A stretch of 64,000 nt of DNA from Vandiemenella viatica (Eukaryota; Arthropoda; Insecta; Orthoptera; Morabidae), in NCBI GenBank assembly GCA_031002005.1, contig CM061919.1, forward strand, positions 37,599,088 through 37,663,087. Reading direction: 5' to 3'. The notes under the pieces are model-generated. The model worked only from the letters and a program-made list of their open reading frames with translations, was not told the DNA's origin and ran no database searches. This document shows, piece by piece, positions 35,120 to 46,315 of this stretch (its first letter is position 1; each line of letters begins with the position of its first letter). The translations under genes were made by a program, and so were the position numbers.

Positions 35120-35490
35120 CATGGCAGTGAAGCATGGACGTTAGGAATAGCAGAAAGAAATGTGGTGCTATAGAAGGATGCTGAAAATTAAGTGGATGGA
35201 TAAAATACAAACAAATGAGATTTGAAAATAATGGCCAAGGAAAGAAGTGTGTGGAAGAGTCTTACAGAAAGAAGAGTCAGGAAGGTGGGTCATATTTTGA
35301 GACATGCAGGATTGGTTAACTTGGTGGTGGAGGGAACAGTTGAAGGTAAGAACTGTAGACAGAGATCAGAATATATGAAGCAGATAATTGAGAACGTGGG
35401 TTGAGATGAAAAGGCTAATGCAAGATAGGAAGGGATGGAAGATTACATCAAACCAGTCGAGAGACTGATGAAAGCAAAAACATAGCAAAC
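35120..35490 (+). pseudogene. LINE 3' end with tail
   Basis: Translated pieces GSEAWTLG, then KERSVWKSLTERRVRKVGHI, LRHAGLVNLVVEGTVEGKNC and KQIIENVG. This is the C-terminal basic segment of a CR1/RTE-like ORF2. The 3' end is GAGAGACTGATGAAAGCAAAA. The upstream RT is absent, so the copy is strongly 5' truncated. Confidence 0.75.
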
Positions 35491-36689
35491 ATGAACCTGG
35501 AAATGAAATCAAAGAAGATACATTGAAGGCATTCCCTTTATAAAGAAAAAATCATTAAAAAAGTTTTCAATAATTAATTCAATCATTGATTCTACAATGT
35601 TTACCATACGATACATAGGATTGATTCGATGTTTTGGCAAATAATTTTTCTATTCGATGCATCGATTTTTTTAAATAAAAACATCGAATCAATAAAAAAA
35701 GCTAACACTGGCTCATAATGACAAAAATAATAGAAATAAATATTAAGATTACTTAATTTATCAAAGATTAAATTAAATTATTTGAATTTAAAGTAACTGT
35801 CATTAACAGGTTGTGACACCTGTGAGCAATTAGCGGGACATAACAACGATGAAAATGAATTGCGGCTGACTATCCTGTCCGTATGAGTCTGAATGAATAA
35901 AATCAATTTCTAAGGTTCACTCCTACTGTTTGCCTGTGTTTTCTGTGAATCAAAATAAGATATTATTACCCCAAAACAACTAAGTGTTACGTGATACTAC
36001 TCAATACTTAGATATATACCGGGTTGACACAACGTCTGATGACTATTGTCGGAACTTCTGTTGCATCTGAACGTTTATTTTCGAAGGCTGCGCAAATAGT
36101 CAGCAAAGGAACAGAATGAAAGGACAACGACTGAGTAAACTTTTGCTTCTGCAAATTTTGCCTAAACACCATTGGTGTTAAGTGGTTAAAGACCTAAAAT
36201 TAATATTTTGACAGATTTATACATTAGTATTTAATGTCTGGTTTTTTATTGTAATGGTCTGGTATCGTAACAAACTATTTCTGTTAACTTTTATTCTCTG
36301 TTTCACTCACAAAGCTATACCTCACTCATACAACACTACTTAATCATTTCAAAATATCACAAAATTATTATTTTTTTTTTTTTTTACAGCAGCTTCGGCG
36401 GATGAGACATGGCGTTGTAACGATAAATATAGGTGGGACAGAACACGCCGATAGCTAGTTGGGGATGTTACAGCCTAATAGGAAGCAAAAGGAGAACTGT
36501 TAGCCTTTGGCATTAGTTGCAAGGACAACTGACCTGGTTGGAAGAATCAGAGAAAGCAAAAGGTGTTATTACATGGTTACTATGTAGTTAAGCTAATAAA
36601 CTTGAATATTGTACATAGCCAACTGGAGTATTATTGACTTGATCTACTGCTCACATGACATAGAGGTCCTACCCACATTTGAATGTTCC
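35491..36689. other. no gene; small inverted repeat inside
   Basis: AT-rich sequence. The only structure is a perfect 16-bp inverted repeat, ATTGATTCGATGTTTT at 35620-35635 against its complement at 35678-35693, with a second palindrome TCGATGCATCGA in the loop. A T tract occurs at 36368-36387. No coding motif seen. Confidence 0.55.
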
Positions 36690-37640
36690 TCTCAGGGGCG
36701 GCAGAGCGAAAAAAAAAAACAGTAGCCAGGCCACCACAGTAAGAAATTATTTCATTGCTTTTACAATATTGGAAGTACTTTTGGAATTCAGCTCCTTCAG
36801 TGAGTCTGTTCAGTGAGTCAATGGTGGCAAAATGACTTCCTATTTAGGTTCTCTTCTGCCTTGGGAATATAAAGATATCACAGGGGGCCTGCCGGGTGAA
36901 TACGGTGGCTGAGGTAAAACAGCAGTTATGTTTTCAAAAATGTGAATAACCACTGAGATGTGAGAGGGAACATTCTCGTGATGCAATTTGTATGAGTGGT
37001 TCTGTCACAATTCTGGACGTTTTTGATGGATAGCTTCGCACAAATGTTGTATAACTTCCAAGTAGTAGTCCTTACTAATAGCATGGCCATTTGCCAGGAA
37101 CTCAAGATGCATAATACCATAAAAATAAAAGAAAACAGTGTGGAGAACCTTCACATTTCATCGAACTTGTTGATTTTTTTTTCAGTTTCCACTCTTCATG
37201 CCACTACTTTTGGGGCGATTGGGCATTGCTTTCAACATCATACCCGTTCTTTTTAAGAAGTTCTGGATCATTGCTGACTTCATTCAGCAATTCTTGGGCG
37301 ATGTATGTGCGATGTTGTTTTTGGTTGAAACTTGACAACTTTGAAACAAACTTTGCTGCCATATGTTTCATGCCCAAACCATAAAAAAAATTACTTGATG
37401 TGAGCCAAATGAGATTCTTATATCATTAGCAACCTCTTTAATAGTGACACGGAGATTTTCTGGGGTCATTTTTTCACCTGCTTAAATCTGTCATCAGTTG
37501 TTGATGTGTTAGGGCATCCAGGGCTGTCAACATCTTCATGGACCTCTTTGAAACAACTGTACCACTCATAAACTATTGTTTTACTAATAGTACACTTGCC
37601 AAAAGCCACTATCAACAGTACAAATGCAATACTGCACTTT
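36690..37640 (-). pseudogene. mariner-type transposase, broken
   Basis: On the minus strand, from high to low coordinate: HEDVDSPGCPNTSTTDDRFK (linker after the DNA-binding domain), IRISHLAHIK-like helix, CFKVVKFQPKT, then in the frame 36926-37120 MVLCILSSWQMAM and later an NCITRMFPLTS stretch that in another frame reads LHHENVPSHIS, the place of the second catalytic Asp (here Glu-like). After that comes PYSPGRPP where active mariners have a third Asp. There are many frameshifts. No terminal repeats were found. Relation to the scrap at 5739 is possible. Confidence 0.6.
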
Positions 37641-37889
37641 ACTACAATTTTTAAAACAAAATTTTATACATATTATCTGATTCATGTTTTTAGAAAGTAC
37701 AAAAATCAACAAGCACACCAAAACAATCTTAACATTTTCAACTGCCTAAGATAAACATTCAAAATGGCTGTCAATTTCAATATACTTCAGGAATATGTCT
37801 ACCAAGAAAATAAATTACAAATAAAAGTAGCGATGATAATTTTGTTTGTAAAATCCAAAAAATTCATAATTCGCAATATTTTTTTTATC

Positions 37890-39420
37890 AGACCTCGTCT
37901 GCACTATCCAGAGGGCTCAACTTTGCACCGGCTCTGAAAAGTATTCCCGAAAGAGAAATTATCCATGGGGTTGAGCAAGCCATCAGGGATCTTCCATCCA
38001 ATACTGCAGGCAAAAGTAGGAGAAAATCCTGTGGTATATACTATGCCGGGCTAAACCTGCGAAGGTAAACATTTTTGACCCTGAACGCAGGGCTTTCCGA
38101 ATGTTCTGAGAGGATATGGATATCGTAAACCTTCCACAAGTAAAGGAAATTCGGCAATCATCCTCAGTTCAGATGAATACAAACAAAAGCTATCACAGAT
38201 GTTAGACGTCACCGCCTATGGGAGACTTACTAGGGATCCGATCCCTGTGTTGACAAGGAAGGCTTCTGAAGGAATCAGGCATAGATGTCGAAATAAGCAA
38301 GCACCACCAGCCTCAACCTCAGGTTTCACCTATGGTGTATGGGCTGCCGAAAATACATAAGGATGGCACTCCTTTACGCCACATCTTGAGTACTATACGT
38401 TCGGCAAACTATCTAATAGCAAAATATCTGATAAGCAGGTTGTCGCCACTAGTGGGAAAATGTTCCCACCACGTTAAGAACTCTGCAGAGTTCATTAAGG
38501 TACTGAGAGGACTTCAACTGGGGACTGACTTGGTCAGCTTTCATGTCGTGTAAATTTTTATGAAGGTGCCACTAAGGGACACATTAGCGTTGCTGGCAAA
38601 TTTTGATTCCAAGGAAGTGGAACTATTCCATCATGTGCTCCAGTCTCCCTACTTCCAGTTCGATGGGGAGTATTATGAACAGGTTGAGGGGTTTGCTATT
38701 GGCTCACCTGTTTCTCCAACAATAGCAAATTTTTATATGGAACACTTTGAAGAGCAGGCATTAGGAAGTGCTCCACAGCATCCAACCTGTTTTTATCGGT
38801 ACATTGCTGACACATTCGATGTATGGCCATATCGGATCGAAACTCTACAAAAAAATTTTATAACATCTTAATGGGATTAATGAGAATATGAAATACACAA
38901 TGGAGGTAGAAAAGAATGGTCGCCTTCCCATAGAAACGAAGGTTGATGGTATCATAGGTCATTCCATATACAGAAGACCACACATACAGACCTCTACCTC
39001 AATGCATGTAGCTACCACCATCTGGCCCAACACAGAACAATACTGCAAACTTTGGTTCACTGAGCATGAACTGTATGTGATAAAGCTAGTTTACCAATTA
39101 AATGTGTCATCTGAGGGAGACTTTCCACAAGAATGTTTATAGTGAGGTGCTAATAGATTCAGTTTTTAGAAGAGCATAAAAAAGAAAAATGCAATAACTG
39201 AAGACTCGTGCCAATTTGCCTTTCTTCCATAAAAGAGAGCAACCATGGCAAAGATTGGCAGGATTTTAAAAAAATGTGACATAAAATTTATTTTTCGACC
39301 ACCGGTCAAGATTAAGAACATACTGTGCTCTCCAAAGGATGAATTAGCGCTATGAACACCCGATGTATATCATATTACTTGTCAATTCGGAAAAGCATAC
39401 ATAATGCAAACCATATGATG
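37890..39420 (+). pseudogene. Penelope-type RT, first part, inactive
   Basis: Begins LSRGLNFAPALKSIPEREII, then GVEQAIRDLPSN. Frame 38332-38553 has VYGLPKIHKDGTPLRHILST and ends LVSFHVV, in which the motif A Asp is replaced by His and a stop follows. Frame 38560-38871 has EGFAIGSPVSPTIANFYMEH (motif B) and YRYIADTFDVW, in which the first Asp of motif C is Ala. Pieces near 38888-39142 give the thumb, and KIGRILKKCD and a GVYHITC-like stretch near 39260-39400 lead to the nuclease. Two lost catalytic residues plus several frameshifts make this copy dead. Confidence 0.8.
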
Positions 39421-39425
39421 CATAA

Positions 39426-39433
39426 GTCAAAGG
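39426..39433. repeat. target-site duplication GTCAAAGG, left
   Basis: Exact match to 44254-44261. It brackets the outer hAT element and gives its ends to the base. Confidence 0.9.
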
Positions 39434-39944
39434 TAGTGTTGTAAAAAAAACGGCTTTTTTTCTGGCTTGAAAAAAAACATGGAAAAAAAAACTTTGAAAA
39501 AAAAAAAAAACATGTTTTTTTTCTGGAACACGTTTTTTTCACAACTACAAAATCTCAAATTTGTTAGGCAGTTATCGTTTAAAATGACTGTTTTAGAGTT
39601 TATTCTAAGTACTTATCTTAGTTTAAAATCTACTATATTTTTCTGGTTCAGTAGGAAAAAAAATTACGAAAATATTGGCAAAATTGAATGAAATTTTCTT
39701 TATGAACGGGGATTTCCCGAAGATACTAGGTTGCGCGACAAGGAATCCCCATTCCCCATTGTTTGGATTGATACTTGCTATTTGAAATAGTGCTGCCAGC
39801 CCTACAAAATTACCTACAGATCTTTTAAAAAAATTAGGAATTTAAAATTTATCCACGGTTTTTTGCCTTATTGGGCTTTCCTTATATTCGTATACTTGTT
39901 AATTCTCAGAGTATAGTGGTACTGACTCATTAAATTGTCAGTAA

Positions 39945-40322
39945 GAGAGCGTGCATAAACCACATAGCTCCATTTTGGCCTCCTGTGAACCCCCACGTAG
40001 CCCTACGTGGCTTTTGCCTACCCCCCTCCCCCCCTTACGAAGCACGTAGCTTTCTTCCGTTTTGATTCCAGAAGACATTTTGTACCGTTTTCTCTTGTCA
40101 GACTATTGTAAATTACATACGGATGTAATTAACTGAAGTAAATAAATACACACATGCTGTTGTGAGTTCAGTTCCTCATTTTAACTGTGAAAAATGTTAC
40201 GGAAGGAAAGTTACGTGGCCTGGCTCGGAACCCCCCCCCCCCTTTCCCCACGTAGCCCAGCGTAGCCTTCCAGCTAACCCCTCCTCCCTCTGGACCGAGC
40301 CACGTAGTTTGTGAACGGTCTC
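39945..40322. mobile_element. MITE with TAA target duplication
   Basis: The left end GAGAGCGTGCATAAAC and the right end read inward, GAGACCGTTCACAAAC, match over about 20 of 27 bases. TAA stands on both sides (39942-39944, 40323-40325). The interior is C-rich with repeats of CACGTAGC. The 3-bp TAA duplication fits PIF/Harbinger or ISL2EU-type elements; I cannot decide which. Confidence 0.6.
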
Positions 40323-40448
40323 TAATTATGAATCGTTTTCTTGCAACCGTTGGTGTAAACCAGGGGTCCCCAAACTTTTTATCACGTCGACCCCCTCATA
40401 GAACATTTTTCTTCTTATCGACCCCCAGATTAAATGTTTAATAAAAAC

Positions 40449-40733
40449 CAGTGCCGGATCTGGGGGGGAGGGGGGGTGTAAACCGGGATGCCAACTTGAA
40501 GGGGGCGGAAAAATCAAAATCATGTTTGAAGGGCGGCGATTTACAACAATCGGGGTGGCGTCAATAATGTGTTTGGCTGACAGTTGGGGTGGCGACAACA
40601 ATGTGTTTGGCAGACAATCAAGGCGGCGACACTTGGGGTCAGAGGGCAAAAATGGGGGCTCCAAATAATGTTGCAAAGGGCGGCATTCCCACAGATTTTG
40701 TCCCGGCTCAAAAAATTCCTGGATCCGCCACTG
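40449..40733. mobile_element. hAT-type MITE nested in the inner hAT
   Basis: Ends CAGTGCCGGATCTGGGGG and, read inward, CAGTGGCGGATCCAGGAA. Flanks ATAAAAAC (40441-40448) and ATAAAAAT (40734-40741) agree at 7 of 8. It is 285 bp with G-rich interior repeats (GGGCGGCGA, GGGGTGGCG). This is the fourth layer of the nest. Confidence 0.85.
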
Positions 40734-41069
40734 ATAAAAATTATTTTTAGCATTTCTGATGCTAAGCAATAAGCAGACTTACATAACAACCCAAGGAAAG
40801 TATTTATAGTTCCCACACCTTAAAAAAATCCTCCCAACAACACTAACAGAAAAATGAGATATTTTACACCGTTATTATAATCGTAAAAAATAATAAAAAA
40901 ATATAGATAGATGGAAAGTAGCCTATAGCTGTAAGTGACATAAAATGTAAAACACAAAATAATCATTGAAAATTTAAATAAATTATATTCGATGAAAAAA
41001 CATCTGCCATTTTACGACTGCTATTGAATACATTAAAAATATGTTAACATACCTTTTTATTAAAGTAGT

Positions 41070-42540
41070 TGATATTAGTGAGATGGATGGGTCTGAAGGG
41101 CAGCAACAGGATTACTGATATTTGGTTGAAAATTGGTAAGTTTTTGTCGCAAATCACCACGGTTTTCCAAGTTCAGTCTGTTTCTCTGTTTTGTCAAAAT
41201 AGCGATCGCGAGGCTAAAGCCAGCTTCAACCATGTATGAAGTTGGGAATGCAAGTAAGAAAGGTTCAGCTTCTGATCTGAGCTTGGGGTATTTTGTAGCA
41301 ATATTTTTACTGCTCCAAAATTTGCTGAGGTTTTTATATTTATTTAAATGCTTTAGCTTCCAGATCTACGCATATTTCAAGCAGTTCATCTTCTAAGCCA
41401 GGTTCATTACCTTCATTATCAATTTTAACATCAAATGGAGAAGCAAACCATTCAGGAACAAGCATGTTCTCCAAGTCTTTGCTTTGAAGTCTTCTCTTAA
41501 TTTATCGAGATGTTTAATATATATCTCCAAATCACCGTCAAGTATCTCTTCATTTTCTTGTAGTCAAAAGTTTGAAATATTTAAAATCTTTACGTACCAG
41601 TGAAAGGCTATTACAATTGTTCGACCTTGAACAATTGTAACATTTTTTCCTTGCAAACGCTTCTGTACTTCGTTAAATTTCGAATAAAGATCTACCAAAT
41701 AGAACAGATGGTTCTTGCACTGTTTTAACTCGTCACATAATAACGGATCCACATTTTTAAGAAACTCTGCAGACGAGTCAAACAAGTCAACAAGCCTCTG
41801 CAAACTATCACCTCTTGACAACCACCTTACCTCAGTGTGCAAAAGTAATTGATTGGAAGGTTCATCATTTTCTTCACATATCTTCGCAAACAATCAGGAA
41901 TTGAGAGGATGAGATTTAATTTTATTAATTAACCTAATGCACACTTTTACGGTATCTTGCAGCTCGCCATTCAATTTTTTGGCTCCAAGATGCTGCCTGT
42001 GTAGGACACTGTGAACGGTACGTACTTCAGGAACCTTTTCCTTCAGAAAGACAAAACATCCTCTATAACGGCCTACCATAACAGGTGCACCGTCAGTAGC
42101 TACTGCAGTAATATTCCCGAGAGTAATGTTGTGCTTGTTCAAATAATCTTGCAAACATAAAAAAATTGTCTCACTTTTTTAATCAGTTTGAAGATATTTA
42201 GCAAACAGAAATTCATCAACAGTGTCATTCAGGGATTGACTATGGAACCTAACATAAGCCATGAGAAGATTTGAACTTCCGAAAGTTGATTCGTCAAGTT
42301 GAACAGCAAACTTCCAATGCTGTATCTCAGAGGTCAAAGTTCTTTCCATATCATTGGCCATTTCCTCTATAAGTCGCTGCACAGTATTTGCACTCAATGG
42401 TATGCACTTTAAAACTAGTTGAGAGTCTTTCTTCATAACATTTTCAATTACATCTTTTAGAGCTGGTATTATATAATCTCTTCACCAATAGTGTACGGTT
42501 TGCCTTTTTTTGCTATGTTAGGGTGATCTTCTTAGCACTG
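41070..42540 (-). pseudogene. hAT transposase (ZBED5/SCAND3-like), two nonsense codons and frameshifts
   Basis: Read from 42540 down: NIAKKGKPYTIG, a frameshift, then in one frame MKKDSQLVLKCIPLSANTVQ, WKFAVQLDESTFGSSNLLMA (first catalytic Asp), a stop at about 42179, AVATDGAPVMVGRYRGC (second Asp), VLHRQHLGAKKL, a stop near 41894, and LHTEVRWLSRGDSL. The 41894 stop is TGA where family members usually have Arg, as expected from CpG decay of CGA. In other frames the dimerisation domain follows: LLAFPTSYMVEAGFS, ILTKQRNRLNLENRGDLRQK near 41130-41250. The protein would excise and insert the element in the nucleus. The BED zinc finger is not visible upstream. Confidence 0.85.
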
Positions 42541-42919
42541 GTAGACGACATTGTAGGAATTAAACTCAGATTTATAATATGAACGATACGATCGCAGCAC
42601 AACAAAACAGCGGCAGTAAGAGATGCAACTTATTCCCGCACGAGCTATAAAGAACTGCCTGTTCTTTCTCAGAGTGCATTGTTGCTACTTTTTGCTAACA
42701 ATAGATAACTAGACTTGGAAGGAGTAATAATTACATCTAAAAGTTACCTATTCAATAGAATTAGATAGGAAAAAGATAAAACAGAAGTATCTAAATTTAA
42801 TGGGTTTCAGTATATTACGATATTTTCTATGTGAAGGACAAACTCTACATTTAGATATACAATACAGAGTGGAAACCATACTAGCGTTAAACAGTGCAAC
42901 TTCTGTATAATGAACCCCC

Positions 42920-43092
42920 CCCCCCCCCCAACCACTGTGGCTTTACAACTCGTCGACAGCGCGGTGGAATTTGGCCATGGCTTTTGGAGGAAGCATCCCG
43001 GCATTAGAGCCTTGAGTGATTTGGGGAAACCATGGAAAACCCAAACCCGGATGCCCGGACGGGGTTCGAACCGGCGTCCTCCCGAATATAAA
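42920..43092 (-). mobile_element. tRNA-derived SINE, partial
   Basis: Same family as 26063. The minus strand has TATTCGGGAGGACGCCGG, the B box GGTTCGAACCC, GGGTTTTCCATGGTTTCCCC, and CTGTCGACGAGTTGTAAAGC. The part upstream of the CATTCGGGAGG segment is missing. A run of C (42907-42928) stands at its poly-A end. Confidence 0.8.
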
Positions 43093-43798
43093 ATGTTTAA
43101 ATAACCGAAGTAAATAAAAAATAAAGTTTTAATACTTGATGAGTTCATCATGTAGCTTAGCTAAAATAAAATAATTGTGATGTTGAACTTCTTTCTTATC
43201 CCAAAGACGGACCTGAGAAGAGACACAATTCATAAATTGGTCTACATTCGTTTCTCACAGGAATAACCACTAGCAAACCAGCAATGCGAGTGAAGAGTAA
43301 AGCGGCGAAATCAAACAGTTTGAACCCTAAGCTTTGCTCCATTATTACCTCACCACTTTGCACCCCAGTATGAATCACCGCAACAATCCAATAGGTTTGT
43401 TTGTTTTCGCTACTTTTTTCTTCGCTCTCATCGTTGCTATGCCCTCCGCTCCAGTACCTATGTTTTCTCCTTAACACATACCTAAAGCGACGCAGGCTTC
43501 GGTAAAACTCAAGTTATAATGGGGGTAGTCAGTTATTTTGAATTTTTATTGGCATATTCCCATTTTTTCCTAGACAATTTAATTGATCACCTTTATTATC
43601 AATCGACCCCCTTTCGACCCCCGTGTATTAATCGACCCCTGGAGAACTCTTATCGACCCCCAGGGGTCGATACCGACCACTTTGGGGACCCCTGGTGTAA
43701 ACAAACGATTGAAAAGAAGTAAAGCTCCTATTTTGTATGATAATAGATTGTAATTCTTACTTAAAAGACCGCAATACAGAACTATCGGCGCAGTCTTT

Positions 43799-44011
43799 AT
43801 GCACAGTGTGTACTTTGCTCACAATTTAAAATTGCAATCTCAAAATCTTTTGCGTACAATACAGGAACAACCAGTAAAAGAAAATGTAACTATTTCTGAA
43901 GTTATGGATCTAGAGGAGACAGAAGAAGAGACAGAAAATTCCGTCACCGACCGAACTAGTGTTGGTAGTGCTGATACTAGTGAATGTGGTACTGACATAG
44001 AGGATGAATAA
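43799..44011 (+). pseudogene. acidic C-terminal reading frame of the outer hAT
   Basis: A 70-residue frame (MHSVYFAHNLKLQSQN and onward, ending DTSECGTDIEDE with a Glu/Asp/Thr-rich tail). Translation just upstream (43700-43790) gives KRLKRSKAPILYDN, which the inner hAT insertion at 43694 cuts from 40340-40360. It appears to be the last exon or C-terminus of whatever the outer element encoded. I do not recognise the family. Confidence 0.45.
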
Positions 44012-44253
44012 AATTATATTACCTATATAGATACACTTATGAATCATTATGTAAAACATTATATGATTGAGTAAGACTTAAAACACACTTGTAAAATTTA
44101 AGTTCCTTAAATAAAACTATAATTTATCAAATACATAGTTTTCTGAAAAAAAAAATTAGATAAAAAACACGGGTGCTAGGTTTTTTTTTCATGTTTTTTT
44201 TTTCACAAAGCTGAAAAAAAACAATTTTTTTTTTTTTTCAGTTTGCAACACTA

Positions 44254-44261
44254 GTCAAAGG
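44254..44261. repeat. target-site duplication GTCAAAGG, right
   Basis: Partner of 39426-39433. The Penelope sequence resumes immediately after it. Confidence 0.9.
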
Positions 44262-44720
44262 TTCGCCAAACATGCACCCAACATCCGCCTGGTTCATACT
44301 GACAAGTCAGAAGTTGCCTAGCACAGCATCCACATGGCTTCGATTTTCAAGCTACAGAAATTCTAACTCTCACGGAAAGTTACTGGGATAGCATTTTTTC
44401 AGAAGCTGTCGAAATCCATATATCGGATAAAATACAAAATAGGGATGCTGGATTTCAATTAAGTGTAACCTGGAGACTATTGATCCAGAAATAGAGATTA
44501 CATCGGAGCTCTCTATCTGCCAGTATTTAATGGTTCTGTGCAAAATATAAGCAACCCCATCACCACGGGCAGCAGTCAATTGACAATGGTGGCAGAGTTT
44601 ATGACCGCCAAAACGTTGTGCTATACAAACATCCTCGCTCGGCTAGTTTCTCGAGAAAATTTCATCTTCTATAAAACATATTACGAAAGGAATTATGAAG
44701 TGATACCAGAGATGTCATAG
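44262..44720 (+). pseudogene. Penelope copy B, nuclease C-terminus and 3' end
   Basis: Continues the frame left at 39433: RFAKHAPNIRL, then stops, with DNA matching 33500-33680 of copy A (TACTGGGATAGCAT against TTCTGGAATAGCATC; GAAGCTGTCGAAATC against GAAGCAGTAGAAATT). It ends with GCTCGGCTAGTTTCTCGAGA, the counterpart of the copy A 3' end. Confidence 0.8.
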
Positions 44721-44964
44721 CATTTCAAGTCCACAAATGAAAACATTTCCTTGTGAACTTACAGACAGAACTAGTATAACCATTTACTGAGTACAGATTT
44801 ATAATTCCTGCTAAGGAACCATAACTACAGGTTTTTTTGATACAATTTCAGTACAATGTGGTACATGAAGTCACTAAAATAGTTCTCATGAAAGGAACCT
44901 AAATTACTAATCAATTCTCAGTTTCCAATCTGGTCCAGAAAGTATTTCGAGTTAGCCACAATTT

Positions 44965-45540
44965 TTTTTATCATCATCAGTCCCTCGATTGGTTTGATGC
45001 AATCCTCCTTCCAATCTTGCACTAACCTCTTCATCTCAACATACCCCCTTACAACCCACTTCCTCAATTATATGTGTTATAAATTCTAATCTCTATCTTC
45101 TTCTACAGTTCTTACCTTCGACTGTTCCCTCCACTAACAAATTAACCAATCCTGCATGTCTCAAAATATGACCTACCATCCTGACTCTTCTTTCTGTATG
45201 ACTCTTCCACAAACTTCTTTCCTCACTCATCATTTCCAAAACTTGTTCATTTCCAACTTTATCTGTCCACTTAATTTTCAGCTTTCTTCCATAGCACCAC
45301 ATACCAAGTGCTTCAATTTTTTCTTTTTGGTTTTCCTAACGTCCATTCTTTGGTACCATATAGTGCTGTGCTCCACACATAGAATCTTAGAAAGTTCTTT
45401 CTAAGTCATAACTAAAATACGTCTCATTATCATGAAAGCTCTTTTTGGTAATACTATTATACTTTTAACATCATTTTACTTCCCAAGCAGCTTAATTCAG
45501 TTACGTCTTCTATCACATCAATCCTATTTTGACATTCAAT
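44965..45540 (-). pseudogene. LINE ORF2 C-terminus
   Basis: The minus strand encodes HSTIWYQRMDVRKTKKEKIE, ALGMWCYGRKLKIKWTDKVG, RRVRMVGHILRHAGLVN and EGTVEGKNCRRR, then a 3' UTR ending GGGACTGATGATGATAAA (44965-44985). It is the 3' half of the LINE whose RT lies at 48560-49530; the two are separated by about 3 kb of other sequence including a LINE in the opposite direction. Confidence 0.8.
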
Positions 45541-46262
45541 CTACTTTAGTCCAGCTGAAAATTCGTACTGAAGTTGTATAATAAAATTAAATGTGATATT
45601 TTATGCTAAGCTAATAAGGAATCCTGAAATAGAAAATGTTGCTTCTACTTGAAATTAGTTCCGATGCGTTTAATGTGTTTCCGGATCGTCTGATTTTGTA
45701 GTGGCAATATTAGCAGAGGTAGTTGCTAGGTTGAAATGCTGCCTGGACCAGAATGTTCTTGTTATAGCATGAGGCAGCAGGAGTTTAGTTATTATTAGTA
45801 ATAAATAAGCTGCTTTCATAAGTGCCATATTAGTGACGACATGTATCAGAATGTAAACTACAGCTAATATGGCTTCTTGAAACAAAAAGTTTCTACCTTA
45901 GACCATTGAATACATTTGTTTTAAAAGAAGGATTTAACAGTTATTTGCAAAATACTGAACAGTAAGCAAAAAACCCCTTTTGTTTATCATAGTCTACTAT
46001 TTGATCTTATTTCTACAAAAATTTTGGACAGAAAAAAGTTAGTTATCTTCTTTTAAATTTTGGTAAAAATAGTTTGTATTGTTACAGAGTGTGTAGAGCA
46101 AAAAGGGGGAGGGGGGAGACAATTACACACTGGCAATAAATTGAACCAAGGTGGAATAGAACAGTTACATATTTTCATAAACATACAAAAACATTTCACA
46201 CACAACCATTGTGTCACCTTTAGTGAACTGATTTTTGTGCTGGTATATCCTTAGTATTGTAC

Positions 46263-46315
<53 letters not shown>

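Larger units (their letters stand above)
40361..43694 (-). mobile_element. inner hAT element (Charlie/ZBED-like)
   Basis: Ends CAGGGGTCCCCAAACTTT and, read inward, CAGGGGTCCCCAAAGTGG. Exact 8-bp flanks GTGTAAAC at 40353-40360 and 43695-43702. Length 3334 bp. Both ends also carry ATCGACCCCC-type subterminal repeats (40378-40430; 43600-43680). It encodes a hAT transposase on the minus strand and itself contains a MITE and a SINE. Confidence 0.95.
39434..44253. mobile_element. outer hAT-type element
   Basis: Ends are TAGTGTTGTAAA and, read inward, TAGTGTTGCAAA. Just inside both ends are long A- and T-runs (ACGGCTTTTTTTCTGG; GTTTTTTTTTTCACAAAG). Exact 8-bp GTCAAAGG flanks confirm hAT. Without its inner insertions it is about 1.1-1.5 kb, carrying one reading-frame remnant at 43799-44011 and no transposase, so it is non-autonomous. 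Confidence 0.9.
37890..44720 (+). mobile_element. Penelope-like element copy B, split by a hAT element
   Basis: Same lineage as 32069 but more complete at the N-terminus and much more decayed. The 5' part is 37890-39433; the 3' part resumes at 44262 and ends near 44720. The break is an 8-bp target-site duplication (GTCAAAGG) of the hAT element 39434-44253, so the two halves were once one element. Confidence 0.8.

Noticed and set aside
46267..46311. Processed pseudogene marked by a poly-A tract
   Set aside because: The sequence before the tract has no coding motif and no flanking duplication could be found; it may be simple-sequence expansion.
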